NCBI GenBank assembly: GCA_965218625.1
Contig: CBDCLG010000015.1
Span: forward strand, 186,001-250,000
Length of the DNA: 64,000 nt
Source: Bin5 sp965218625
GTDB lineage: Bacteria > Chloroflexota > Anaerolineae > Caldilineales > Caldilineaceae
Reading direction: 5' to 3'
Under the pieces are notes generated by a model. The model made no database searches and was not told the origin of the DNA. It worked only from the letters and a program-made list of their open reading frames with translations. Positions 25,923-34,790 of this stretch are shown here, piece by piece. A program made the position numbers and the translations under genes. The first letter of the stretch is position 1; each line of letters opens with the position of its first letter.

Positions 25923-27005
25923 ATGACAATTTCATCCACGCAAGTTGACAGTGTGTCGGAAACTGATTCGCCCGCGGACTCCCAGGATTTGCTGCTGGAA
26001 GTACGGGGTTTGAAGACCCATTTTTTCCTGGCACAGGGGATTGTGCGGGCACTGGAGGGCGTAGATTTCACGGTAAAGCGCGGTCAGACCGTGGGCTTGG
26101 TCGGAGAGAGCGGTTGCGGCAAGTCGATCACGGCGCGTTCGATCATGGCGATTGTGCCATCGCCCGGGCGGGTGGTGGAGGGTGAGGTTCTGTTTCACCT
26201 GCAGAGTCAGGAAAACGGCAGCATCACCGAGCAGGTGGTTGACATGACCAAGATCGACGCCATGGGAACGCAGGCGCGCGCGATTCGCGGCGGCGAGATC
26301 TCGATGGTCTTTCAGGAGCCGATGACGTCGCTCAGCCCCGTTCACACGATTGGCAATCAGATCATTGAAGCGATTTTGCTGCACCAGGATGTCAACAAAG
26401 AGGAGGCGCGGGCGCAGGCGATCGACGTGCTGAACAAGGTCGGCATGCCCCAGCCTGAACGAACGATCGACCGCTATCCCCATCAGTTGAGCGGCGGCAT
26501 GCGCCAGCGCGCCATGATCGCCATGGCGCTGTCCTGCCGCCCCAGCCTGCTGATCGCCGACGAGCCGACGACCGCCCTGGACGTAACGACGCAGGCCCAG
26601 ATTCTGACGCTGATGCGCGAGTTGCAGGATGAACTGGGGATGGCCATCATTTTCATCACACACGACCTGGGCGTCATCGCGCAGATGGTGGACTACGTCG
26701 TGGTCATGTATCTGGGTGAAGTTGTGGAGATGGCCGACGTCGATACGATTTTCTACGATCCAAAGCACCCCTACACGCAGGCGCTGTTGCGTTCGATCCC
26801 CCTGTTGGGGCGCAAGTCGTCGCAGGGCATAACCAGCCAGCTGACCGCGATTCGCGGTTCGGTGCCGGACCCGTACTCAATTCCTGAAGGCTGTCCCTTC
26901 CACCCGCGTTGCCGCGATGCGATTGCCGGCGTTTGCGACACCCGCAATCCGCCTCTGCTGGAGCTGGAGGGCGGCCACAAGGTACGCTGTGTGCTGTACG
27001 AATAG
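25923..27005 (+). CDS. Opp/Dpp-type ABC importer ATPase (DppD/OppD-like)
   Basis: 360 residues. Walker A GESGCGKS (61-68), signature LSGGMRQRAMIA, Walker B LLIADEPTTALD, switch His in FITHDLGV, and the oligopeptide/dipeptide C-terminal domain (CPFHPRCRDAIAGVCD). One of the two ATPases needed for a family-5 importer; its partner is probably the ATPase at 35800, and the permeases at 31760-34029. No clear ribosome site precedes the ATG. It lies 108 bases upstream of a large putative carbohydrate-active protein. Substrate may be an oligosaccharide. Confidence 0.9.
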   Translation: MTISSTQVDSVSETDSPADSQDLLLEVRGLKTHFFLAQGIVRALEGVDFTVKRGQTVGLVGESGCGKSITARSIMAIVPSPGRVVEGEVLFHLQSQENGSITEQVVDMTKIDAMGTQARAIRGGEISMVFQEPMTSLSPVHTIGNQIIEAILLHQDVNKEEARAQAIDVLNKVGMPQPERTIDRYPHQLSGGMRQRAMIAMALSCRPSLLIADEPTTALDVTTQAQILTLMRELQDELGMAIIFITHDLGVIAQMVDYVVVMYLGEVVEMADVDTIFYDPKHPYTQALLRSIPLLGRKSSQGITSQLTAIRGSVPDPYSIPEGCPFHPRCRDAIAGVCDTRNPPLLELEGGHKVRCVLYE

Positions 27006-27113
27006 GGGGCGGGCAGCAGCTGCGCTGAACTCCTTTTACGGGTCGTTCGTCACGGCCGGTTTGAAGGACACCTCGACTTTCCCAAACCACATTCCGAATG
27101 GAGTTGTTAATCG

Positions 27114-29795
27114 ATGAGCACTGAGGTTGGCGCTCAGCCTTCCGGGCAGCCGGAAAACGCAGGGGCTGGGGCCCAGGAAAATACCGCGCCGGTCTGGCTG
27201 GAATACGGACTGAGGGACGGCTTCATCGACAGCTGGCTGGTCGCAGGACCGGTGGCAACGCCGGTCGCCGATACCGACAGCTGCACAGGGCCGGATTTCA
27301 GACAGCAGATAGCGGACGATTTCAAGGCGGCGGCCGCGGCGAACGGACAGGCGCAGGAGCACGGACTGCCCGCGACGACGGAGATCTTTGCCAGCGCGCT
27401 GGAGCGTCACAAGTTCGTCTCCGGCCGCGACGAGACAATGTGGCGCGCTGTGCGCTGCCTTGATGACCACTTTGTCGACCTGTCTACTTTTCACCATACG
27501 CCCCACTATCTGCAGGCCTGGGCCTTCTGCGTGCTGGAGAGCCCCGGGGCGGTCGAGGTGACCATTGCCCTCACGACCAATGGCCCGGCCGAGGTCTGGC
27601 TCAACCGGGAACTGTGCCGGCGGGTGGAACATTTCCATCATCAGCTGCCACACACCGTTTCTTTTCCGGTGCAGCTGCAACAGGGGCGTAACGAGATCGG
27701 TGTCTGCTTTGAGGCCGTGGCGCTGCGGGAATGCCCCTACGTTATGGCGCTGCAGCTGGTGGATGGTGAGGCCGCGGGCAACTTCAGCGTATTTCTGCCC
27801 ACGTCAATTCGACCGGAGGAGCGGCGGCAGAAGCTGGAGTCGGTCTTCGAGAAGGCCTTCCTGGACCGCGACCTGTTCAGCCGCCACGCGAAGGTTGTCG
27901 TGCGCTGGCCCGAAGGCGAACCGGCGGAGGAAGACTTTGCCATCCGCCTGGTGCGCAAGGGCGGGCGCATCTACAGCGAACACCACACCAAGGGTGAAGC
28001 ACGGGACGAGGTGATGTTGGGCAGCGCTTTCCAGTTCCCGCAGGACGATTACGAGGTGATGCTCTTTCCCAACCCGGAGCATTACTACGTTCAGAGCATG
28101 CGCGTCGAACGTCGCCTGGATATTCATATCGTTGGCAACAGTGAGTATGCGGTCGAGCGGTACGGCACGTACCAGGGGCGCCGCCGCGAGGCGTTGCTGC
28201 ATGCGGCCCGTCTTGGGGCCGAGGGCGGCGTCTTCGCCGAAATTGCGGCGATGGAGCTGGGGATGTGGGACCAGCTCAACGAGCAGGTGTTCCTCGACTG
28301 CGTCGCGTCGATCGACCGACGCGCGGATTGCAGCGACTTCGATTTGGTCGGTCTACTGGGCATGGCGGGACGTTATATCGATGAGCAGGGGTTTCCGCAA
28401 TCGCTGGTCGAGCCGCTGCAGAACTGCTTCCTCAACTTCCGTTACTGGATGGACGAACCGGGCGGAGATGCGATGTGCTTCTGGTCGGAAAACCACCAGA
28501 TACTGTTCCATACCTGCGAAATCCTGGCAGGTCAGCTGCTGCCGGAAGAGGTTTTCCCCAATGCGGGGCTAACAGGCAGCCAGCACCGCGCCAAGGGAGA
28601 GGAGCGGGCGCTCTCGTGGCTGCGCAAGCGGGCCGCGGGCGGCTTCCGCGAATGGGATTCCAACACCTACTTCGAGGAGGACGTGCTGGCCCTTTCCCAC
28701 CTGGTTGACTTGGCCGAGGACGATGACGTGCGGGAACTGGCCGCGGTGGTGCTGGACAAGATGTTCTTCGGGATGGCCGTCAACTCGTTCAAGGGCGTCT
28801 TCGGTTCCAGCCACGGGCGCACCTATTCTCGTTTCATAAAGAGTGGTTTTCGGGAGCCGACTTCGGGCATTGCCCGTCTGCTGTGGGGCAAGGGTATCTT
28901 CAATCGGAGCATTCGCGGCATTGTCAGCCTGGCGTGCGCCGCCAACTATCAGCTGCCGCCGGTTATCGAGGCGATTGCAATTGACCCTGCTGATGAGATC
29001 TGGAGCCGGGAGCGGCACGCCGGCCAACTGGTAGAATGGTGCGACCGGGAAGAGGGCAGTTGGGAGGTGAACAAGGTCACCTACAAGACGCCGGACTACA
29101 TGCTGTGTTCGGCGCAGGACTACCGGCCCGGCGAATTTGGCTACCAACAACACATCTGGCAGGCGACCCTTTCGCCGGAGGCTGTCGTCTTCGTTTCCCA
29201 CCCACCCTGTGTCAGCGAGGACGGCTCTCACCGCCCAAACTTCTGGCACGGCAACGTTGTGCTGCCGCGGGTGGCGCAATGGAAGGACCTGCTGGTGGCA
29301 GTTCACCGGCTGCCGGCCGACGACTGGCTGGGCTTTACCCACGCCTATTTCCCGATCTACGCATTCGACGAATACGAGATCCGGGACGGCTGGGCCTGTG
29401 CCCGCGTCGGGGAAGGTTACCTGGCGATAACGGCCTCAGCGGGACTGACGCTCAGCCACGACGGCAGGAGCGCCTTGCGCGAGTTGCGCTCATACGGGCA
29501 GAACAATATCTGGGTCGTGCAGATGGGGCGCGAGGATGTGGACGGAAGCTTTGCCGACTTCGTGGAAAAGGCAGCGGGCCTGGACATCACCTACGGCGAG
29601 GACAGCGTGCACATGACCAGCCTGCGGGGCGAAAGCATCGATTTCGGCTGGCAGGGACCTCTGCTCGTCAACGAGGAGGAGCAGCCGCTCGGCGGCCTTC
29701 TGCACTATGACAATCCCTACTCGAGCACTGAGCTCGGGGCTCAAAGCATGGGCATCCAGTTCATGGACCTGCTGATGCAGCTCGACTTTTCTTAG
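27114..29795 (+). CDS. Large uncharacterised protein, putative carbohydrate-active enzyme
   Basis: 893 residues, no signal peptide, no family that I can name. Residues about 35-240 look like a beta-sandwich (WLVAGPVATP, VTIALTTNGPAEVWLNRELC). About 340-640 are helix-rich with paired motifs (FWSENHQILFHTCEILAGQL, DSNTYFEEDVLALSHLVDLA) like an (alpha/alpha) toroid; N, H, E and Y residues there (ENHQ, SNTYFEED, SSHGRTYSR) resemble lyase or hydrolase active sites. The last 250 residues are beta-rich (QQHIWQATLSPEAVVFVSHPP). The architecture recalls heparinase II/III or alginate-lyase types. Encoded between an ABC ATPase and cupin/dehydrogenase genes, fitting sugar-acid metabolism. The function is inference. 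Confidence 0.55.
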   Translation: MSTEVGAQPSGQPENAGAGAQENTAPVWLEYGLRDGFIDSWLVAGPVATPVADTDSCTGPDFRQQIADDFKAAAAANGQAQEHGLPATTEIFASALERHKFVSGRDETMWRAVRCLDDHFVDLSTFHHTPHYLQAWAFCVLESPGAVEVTIALTTNGPAEVWLNRELCRRVEHFHHQLPHTVSFPVQLQQGRNEIGVCFEAVALRECPYVMALQLVDGEAAGNFSVFLPTSIRPEERRQKLESVFEKAFLDRDLFSRHAKVVVRWPEGEPAEEDFAIRLVRKGGRIYSEHHTKGEARDEVMLGSAFQFPQDDYEVMLFPNPEHYYVQSMRVERRLDIHIVGNSEYAVERYGTYQGRRREALLHAARLGAEGGVFAEIAAMELGMWDQLNEQVFLDCVASIDRRADCSDFDLVGLLGMAGRYIDEQGFPQSLVEPLQNCFLNFRYWMDEPGGDAMCFWSENHQILFHTCEILAGQLLPEEVFPNAGLTGSQHRAKGEERALSWLRKRAAGGFREWDSNTYFEEDVLALSHLVDLAEDDDVRELAAVVLDKMFFGMAVNSFKGVFGSSHGRTYSRFIKSGFREPTSGIARLLWGKGIFNRSIRGIVSLACAANYQLPPVIEAIAIDPADEIWSRERHAGQLVEWCDREEGSWEVNKVTYKTPDYMLCSAQDYRPGEFGYQQHIWQATLSPEAVVFVSHPPCVSEDGSHRPNFWHGNVVLPRVAQWKDLLVAVHRLPADDWLGFTHAYFPIYAFDEYEIRDGWACARVGEGYLAITASAGLTLSHDGRSALRELRSYGQNNIWVVQMGREDVDGSFADFVEKAAGLDITYGEDSVHMTSLRGESIDFGWQGPLLVNEEEQPLGGLLHYDNPYSSTELGAQSMGIQFMDLLMQLDFS

Positions 29796-29798
29796 TTT

Positions 29799-30173
29799 CT
29801 ACGCTCCACCCTCCTCGGGCCGGATGATCACCATATAGCGCATCGGCGCACTGCTGGTGTTGACCAGCCCATGCAGTTTGTGCGGGTCGAAAACGACCGC
29901 CTCGTTGGCGCGCAGCGGATGGCGCTCGCCGTCGATCTCCAGCGTGCCCTCCCCTTCGATCATATAGAATGCCTCGAAGCCGCCGTGGCGGTGGGGTGGA
30001 TGGGAGCGCTGGCCGGCGTCGACCTCCGAAATATGGACGCGCAACGGCTCGCCCTCCACGTCGGCGTCGAGGAGATAGCGGGAGATTCCCTTCTTGTCTA
30101 CATTTAAGAACTCCACTATACGGGTCCTTTCCGCACTTCGCGGGTTGCCGGTAGGCGCCTGCTCACCGGGCAT
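29799..30173 (-). CDS. Cupin-domain protein
   Basis: 124 residues, one cupin barrel: motif 1 HPPHRHGGFEAFYMIEGEGTL is split as metal-binding HPPHRH and E, and motif 2 is FDPHKLHGLVN. Likely binds a divalent metal; may be an isomerase, dioxygenase or sugar-binding regulator. Start ATG at 30173, 3 bases after the dehydrogenase stop, so it is the last gene of a minus-strand operon. Convergent with the 893-residue gene, 3 bases apart. Confidence 0.85.
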   Translation of the reverse strand: MPGEQAPTGNPRSAERTRIVEFLNVDKKGISRYLLDADVEGEPLRVHISEVDAGQRSHPPHRHGGFEAFYMIEGEGTLEIDGERHPLRANEAVVFDPHKLHGLVNTSSAPMRYMVIIRPEEGGA

Positions 30174-30176
30174 TGC

Positions 30177-31379
30177 TTAGCGGCGGGGATAGAAGACGTC
30201 GAGCAATGGCTCCGTTTCGGTGTAGTCGTAGCCGTAGGTCTCCTTGAATTTTGTCAGGATGTTTTGCTCGGCTTCGGAGGGCGAACGCAGGGGGAACGCC
30301 AGCGGCTGCATGTTCATGAGCGCCGATTCAGAGGCCGCCAGGGACATCTCCTGGTCGAGCCGGGCTTCCTGCACGCCGTAGGTCGGGTCGATGTCGTCCA
30401 GAACTGCGCGGGCGATGCTCATGAGCTGGTCTGCCATGTCGACACCGCGGCCGTTGTTCTCGCCGACGCCGAGATGGGCGTAAGGATTCTCCCAAGCGAT
30501 TTCGCGGTCGGGCAGTTCGAGACTGATGCCCTGCAGGACCTCACGTCCGTCCACGTCGACGGTCGAGATGCGAGGTTCGTAGGCGTTGGCGATGGCGCCG
30601 CTCTGGTAGTCGGCGGGGTCGGTAAAGTAGACGGTGTTGCCGACGATGGCGCCGCGCGTGCCATCGATCTGGGAGATGCCGGCGTTTTTGCGGCCGAGCG
30701 AGCGGGCGTGGATCACGTTGGAGTAGATCATCGTCGCCGCGGCGCCGTTCTCAAACTCGAGAAAACTGGTGGTGCAGTTTTCCTGTGAATGGTGGCGTTT
30801 CATGCGGTCGATGATGGGTACGACGTCGGTCACGTGGGTTATGCCGAGGATCGACTTGGGCGGGCTGCCGGCGAGCAGGCGCAACATGCTCATGCCGTGA
30901 TAGCCGCCCTCGTAGAAGATACGGTAGATGCGCCCGACCTCGCCGATGACGCCGCTGTTAATCACCTCGAACTGGAAGCGGGCCATGGGAACACGATGGT
31001 AGTTCTCGGCCACCTCCAGCTTGACGTTGTTGCGTTCGGCAGCCTCGATCATCAGGTCGGTCATGGGGCGGGTTACGGAGACCGGCGTCTCGACGATGAT
31101 GTTGATGCCGTGATCCGCCAGGTAGCAGCAGATCGGGTGGTGGGCATCGCCGGGCACGACCACGTCGACGACGTCCAGATCCTCGGATGCGACCAGATCG
31201 CGCACACTGGTGTAGGCGTTGACGCCATACTCGGCGGCAACCTCCTTCAGAACCTCCTCTTCCTTGTCGCAGACGGCGACGAACTCGAACACGTCATTCA
31301 ACTTGGGATAGATGGGCAGGTGCGAACTACGGCCGCGACGGCCCAGGCCGATCAGGGCCAATTTCAGCTTGCGAGGCAT
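30177..31379 (-). CDS. Gfo/Idh/MocA family oxidoreductase
   Basis: 400 residues. N-terminal Rossmann domain (KLALIGLGRRGRSSHLPIY) binds NAD(P); EVAENYHRVPMARFQFEVINS is the usual catalytic lysine region, but the Lys of the E-K-P motif is replaced (IIVETPVSV), so the typical EKP is ETP here. The C-terminal domain is the alpha/beta open sheet typical of sugar or inositol dehydrogenases. Flanked by two cupins and Opp-type permeases; probably oxidises or reduces an imported sugar. ATG at 31379 has AAGGAA upstream. The missing Lys could mean a non-dehydrogenase role. Confidence 0.85.
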   Translation of the reverse strand: MPRKLKLALIGLGRRGRSSHLPIYPKLNDVFEFVAVCDKEEEVLKEVAAEYGVNAYTSVRDLVASEDLDVVDVVVPGDAHHPICCYLADHGINIIVETPVSVTRPMTDLMIEAAERNNVKLEVAENYHRVPMARFQFEVINSGVIGEVGRIYRIFYEGGYHGMSMLRLLAGSPPKSILGITHVTDVVPIIDRMKRHHSQENCTTSFLEFENGAAATMIYSNVIHARSLGRKNAGISQIDGTRGAIVGNTVYFTDPADYQSGAIANAYEPRISTVDVDGREVLQGISLELPDREIAWENPYAHLGVGENNGRGVDMADQLMSIARAVLDDIDPTYGVQEARLDQEMSLAASESALMNMQPLAFPLRSPSEAEQNILTKFKETYGYDYTETEPLLDVFYPRR

Positions 31380-31404
31380 CGTTTGGGATTTCCTTTTGCG
31401 TTGT

Positions 31405-31698
31405 TTAGCCGAAGCAGATCCAGCGCACCCAGTTATCGGCGCGCAAGCTGTGGTCGGCCCAGGGCGTAATCAGGATCAGATCGGACGGACCGACGGTCGT
31501 GCTCTCGCCGTTGATGGTAACAGTGGCCTCGCCCTCCAGGATGTACCAGAATCGTTGCTCGCCGTGCTTTTCCGGTTCGAACGGGTTGGCGGGGGTGGTG
31601 ATGCGCACGGCGAAGTGGTCGATCTGTTCCTGCGCTTCACCGATCTCGTAGCCTTTTCGGAAGTTGACTTCGGGGATTGCGCTGCCTTTGATGATCAT
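31405..31698 (-). CDS. Small cupin protein
   Basis: 97 residues. Cupin motif with KHGEQRFWYILEGEATVTING and the second motif LITPWADHSLRAD, in which metal-binding His residues are partly preserved. ATG at 31698 with GAGGAA 5 bases upstream; the longer frame to 31800 is not supported. Lies between the permease and dehydrogenase genes in the same operon, so a role in the same sugar pathway is likely. Confidence 0.8.
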   Translation of the reverse strand: MIIKGSAIPEVNFRKGYEIGEAQEQIDHFAVRITTPANPFEPEKHGEQRFWYILEGEATVTINGESTTVGPSDLILITPWADHSLRADNWVRWICFG

Positions 31699-31759
31699 GG
31701 AATTCCTCGCGCGCAGAGCGGGGCGGCTACGGGACGGAGAGCCGCTCACGGAATCAGGG

Positions 31760-32938
31760 TTAGAGGGTGGCGTATGGGTCGGCGGCGTCGCGCATACCAT
31801 CGCCCATGAAGTTAAATGCGGTGACCGCGATCACGACCATCAGGGCGGGCGCCACCATCGTCCAGGGGGCGATGGCGACGGCGCTGATGTTCTGCGCCTC
31901 CTGCAACAGTACGCCCCAGCTGATGGCGGGCGGGCGCAGGCCGAGACCGAGAAAACTGAGAGCGGTTTCGCTGAGGATCATGGTCGGGATGGCGAGCGTC
32001 ATGGTCGCGATGATATGGCTGAGGAAGGAGGGCAGCATGTGACGCAGTATGATGCGCATTTCGCCGCTTCCGGAAAACCGAGCCGCCATGACGAACTCCT
32101 CCTCGCGCAGCTGCAGGAACTTGCCGCGCACGACGCGGGCCATGCCGGTCCAGCCGATAAAGGAGAGAATAACGGTAATGCTGAAGTAGACGTAGAGAAT
32201 CGGCCAACCGGGCGGCAGAGCCGCGCTCAGGCCCATCCACAGTGGAATGGACGGGATTGAACGCAGGAATTCGATGATGCGCTGGATGATATTGTCAATG
32301 GTGCCGCCGTAGTAGCCTGACAGGCCGCCCAACAGAATGCCGAGGACCAGGCTGATGACCACACCGATGAGGCCGATGGAAAGTGAGAGGCGGGCCCCGT
32401 AGGCGACGCGGGAAAACATATCGCGTCCTAGCCGGTCGGTGCCCAGGGGAAAGAAGCCCTGCTCTTCGTGGGGCACGTCCAGACCGAAGAGCTTGGTGGT
32501 CGCCGCAAATTCACCCCACAATTTATACTCTTCTCCCTTGGGGAAGAAGCGAATGGGATGGCTGATGGCAGTATCTTCGTGGTAGTTGTTGCGGAAAGTC
32601 TCCGGGTCGCGTTCGCGTACGGTCTGGTAGATGAAGGGCATGCGCCAGTTGCCCTCTGCGTCGATGACGTGGATCGGCGTCGGCGGGTGCAACTTATACT
32701 TGACGAACTTGGCCTCCGGGTCGTAGGGCGCGACAAATTCGCTGAAGGCCGCAATCAGATAGAATACAATTACGACGAAAGTACTGAATACAGCCACGCG
32801 ATGGCGGCGGTAACGCCACCAGATCAACTGCCAAAAGGAAGCGACGGCAACCTGCGTTTCGTCATCGCTGACGTCGAGATATCGCTCTTCCTCGGGGTCT
32901 TCTTCAAAGGCAGCCGGTCTTTGGTCCTCAGTCGTCAT
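31760..32938 (-). CDS. Opp/Dpp-type ABC permease (DppC/OppC-like)
   Basis: 392 residues. Cytoplasmic N-terminus, first membrane helix at about 45-65 (VAVFSTFVVIVFYLIAAFSE), then an extracytoplasmic insert of about 90 residues with HPPTPIHVIDAEGNW and GTDRLGRDMFSRV, then the inner-membrane component with five helices and the EAA-like loop ARVVRGKFLQLREEEFV. The large insert is longer than in typical DppC and recurs in putative oligosaccharide importers. ATG at 32938 with AAGGGA upstream. The DppB-like partner is 95 bases upstream. Confidence 0.9.
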   Translation of the reverse strand: MTTEDQRPAAFEEDPEEERYLDVSDDETQVAVASFWQLIWWRYRRHRVAVFSTFVVIVFYLIAAFSEFVAPYDPEAKFVKYKLHPPTPIHVIDAEGNWRMPFIYQTVRERDPETFRNNYHEDTAISHPIRFFPKGEEYKLWGEFAATTKLFGLDVPHEEQGFFPLGTDRLGRDMFSRVAYGARLSLSIGLIGVVISLVLGILLGGLSGYYGGTIDNIIQRIIEFLRSIPSIPLWMGLSAALPPGWPILYVYFSITVILSFIGWTGMARVVRGKFLQLREEEFVMAARFSGSGEMRIILRHMLPSFLSHIIATMTLAIPTMILSETALSFLGLGLRPPAISWGVLLQEAQNISAVAIAPWTMVAPALMVVIAVTAFNFMGDGMRDAADPYATL

Positions 32939-33033
32939 CGTTCGTTCAGTCCCTTTTTGTAATGCTCAAACTGCACGTGTTGTTCATATTTAAGAGTCGC
33001 TTTCCAACAGCGAAACGGCAGCACATCCGGCGG

Positions 33034-34029
33034 CTATGCCATCTCTTCGAGACGGATGCGGGGATCGACCCAAGCCAGCAGGAGGTCGGAGAGCAAAGTG
33101 CCGATCACGGTGAGGACACTGAGCATCATGATAAAACTGCCGGCCAAGAACATATCCTGGTTGATCAGGGCCGTAAAGAGCATCGGGCCGGTCGTCTGGA
33201 GGCTCAGCACGATCGCCACGATGGTCGTTCCCGAAATCAGATCCGCCAGCGACCAGCCGACTGTGCTGAAGAAGGGGTTGAGGGCGACGCGCGTCGGGTA
33301 CTTCCAGATGAGCCTTGTCTCTTTGACCCCCTTGGCACGCGCCGTCTCGACGTACGGTTTGTTGAGTTCGTCCAACAGATTTGCGCGGGTGATGCGGATA
33401 CCGTTGGCCGTGCTGCCGACCGCCAGGATCACAATCGGGATCCAGACATGGGCGAGCAGATCGAGTATGCGATCGATGGTCCAGGGCGCGTCCATAAATT
33501 CGGGGCTGAAGAGGCCGCCGACGCTCATATCCGAATAGCTGGTCACGAGCCACATGATTACGAGGGCGAGCATGAACTCCGGCAACCCTTTGCCGATGAA
33601 GTTAAGCGCGGTGACAACATAGTCGATCACCGAGTATTGATGGGTCGCCGAATAGACCCCTAATGGGATTGACACAAGCCAGCCGAATAACAGGGTTGTA
33701 AACGAGAGTATGAAGGTGAGGCCGAGCCGGTTCCAGATCAGGTCTTCGACCGGTTTCTGAAACAACATCGACTCACCCCAGTCGCCGCGCAGGAGGATGC
33801 CCGAAATCCACTTGAGATACTGGATATGCTGCGGCTGGCCCAGGCCGTAACGCTGCTCCAACCTGGCCATCAGCACTTCGTCGACCTCATCGCCCTGTTC
33901 ACGCAGCTGCGCGGCATAGGTGGTGAGATAGTCGCCCGGCGGAAGCTGGATGATGATAAAGGTGACGACCGAGATGACAAAGAGCGTCGGTATCATCACG
34001 GCAAACCGGCCCAGGATGTATGAGAACAT
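33034..34029 (-). CDS. Opp/Dpp-type ABC permease (DppB/OppB-like)
   Basis: 331 residues with six membrane helices, opening MFSYILGRFAVMIPTLFVISVVTF as usual for DppB, and the coupling-loop motif RANLLDELNKPYVETARAKG. Pairs with the DppC-like protein. ATG at 34029. Upstream on the same strand is the deleted binding-protein/ATPase remnant (34100-34790), so the transporter has lost its local binding protein and must borrow another, or be inactive. Confidence 0.92.
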   Translation of the reverse strand: MFSYILGRFAVMIPTLFVISVVTFIIIQLPPGDYLTTYAAQLREQGDEVDEVLMARLEQRYGLGQPQHIQYLKWISGILLRGDWGESMLFQKPVEDLIWNRLGLTFILSFTTLLFGWLVSIPLGVYSATHQYSVIDYVVTALNFIGKGLPEFMLALVIMWLVTSYSDMSVGGLFSPEFMDAPWTIDRILDLLAHVWIPIVILAVGSTANGIRITRANLLDELNKPYVETARAKGVKETRLIWKYPTRVALNPFFSTVGWSLADLISGTTIVAIVLSLQTTGPMLFTALINQDMFLAGSFIMMLSVLTVIGTLLSDLLLAWVDPRIRLEEMA

Positions 34030-34056
34030 GACGAACCTTGAGGAGAGAGTAAAGAG

Positions 34057-34090
34057 GAGTGAGGAGAGAGTACAGCGCCCCTCCTCACTC
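34057..34090. repeat. 10-bp perfect inverted repeat (hairpin)
   Basis: GAGTGAGGAG at 34057-34066 is the exact reverse complement of CTCCTCACTC at 34081-34090, with a 14-base loop. A direct repeat GAGGAGAGAGTA (34040-34051 and 34061-34072) overlaps it. It lies just upstream of the DppB start and just downstream of the ATPase remnant, so it may act as an attenuator or mRNA-processing stem; on the plus strand TTATCACTTT follows. Confidence 0.45.
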
Positions 34091-34099
34091 TTATCACTT

Positions 34100-34345
34100 T
34101 ACAACTTTGCTTTACATACCAGGACGATGCGGGCCTTTTGCCGCCGCGTGCGGGCGTCCGGGTTCGGCACTGCAGGCAGGAGCGCCTCGGTGTAAGGGTG
34201 CTACGGCTGCGCGAAGATCTCCTCCGTCTCAGCGACCTCAACGATCTTGCCGACGTACATTACCACGACCCAATGACAAAGATACTCGATCACTCTCAGG
34301 TCGTAGGAAACGAAGGGGTAGGTCAGATTGAGGTCTTCTTGCAGA
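34100..34345 (-). pseudogene. C-terminal remnant of an OppF/DppF ATPase
   Basis: Reads LQEDLNLTYPFVSYDLRVIEY, then VVVMYVGKIVEVAETEEIFAQP, a TAG at 34201-34203, and continues in frame as HPYTEALLPAVPNPDARTRR, the invariant order of Opp-type ATPases after Walker B. The N-terminal half, including Walker A, signature and Walker B, is missing. The switch His position in FISHDL is mutated to Y (VSYDL). Joined at its 5' side to a binding-protein fragment by a deletion junction near 34345. Confidence 0.85.
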
Positions 34346-34790
34346 TTCAACCGCGTTGGGCACGACGCCGTCCCGCTGGGACGTCCAAGCCATCGGGTGA
34401 ACGTAGCTGACGATGCGTACCAGCCAGGCAGTATCGGAGCCGCCGATAAGCGAGGTATTCCAGGTGCCGCCGTACTGTCCGATGCCGTCAACCGGCTCGA
34501 CAATCGCGGCTTTGACCGGCAGCCGCTCCGCCAGAGGCGCCAGATCTGCGTTGCGCACCATCTCCTTCAATTCAGGAGCCTGGTTGGAGCTGACACCGTC
34601 ATCCGCTTCCGCCATCTCCTTATCGTCGTCGGAATTTTCAGCAGCCGCAGAATCCGCGGCCGGCGCGACTGTCCGACCCCGACGCAGGCAGCCAGAATAC
34701 CTGCTGCCAATTCCGCGATCAGCAGGAGTGCAAGACAGCGGGTCGGTTTCCTTCCAAGGTGTGTTTGTTGCTTTGATCCTCTTCTCAAAA
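34346..34790 (-). pseudogene. N-terminal remnant of a family-5 solute-binding lipoprotein
   Basis: A lipoprotein signal (CLALLLIAELAAGILAAC) is followed, after a frameshift near 34660, by APELKEMVRNADLAPLAERL, EPVDGIGQYGGTWNTSLIGG and SDTAWLVRIVSYVHPMAWT, the start of a large family-5 (SBP_bac_5) binding protein. It ends about 120 residues in, at NAVES, where OppF sequence begins. About 500 codons of this gene are lost. The start codon is not obvious. Confidence 0.82.
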
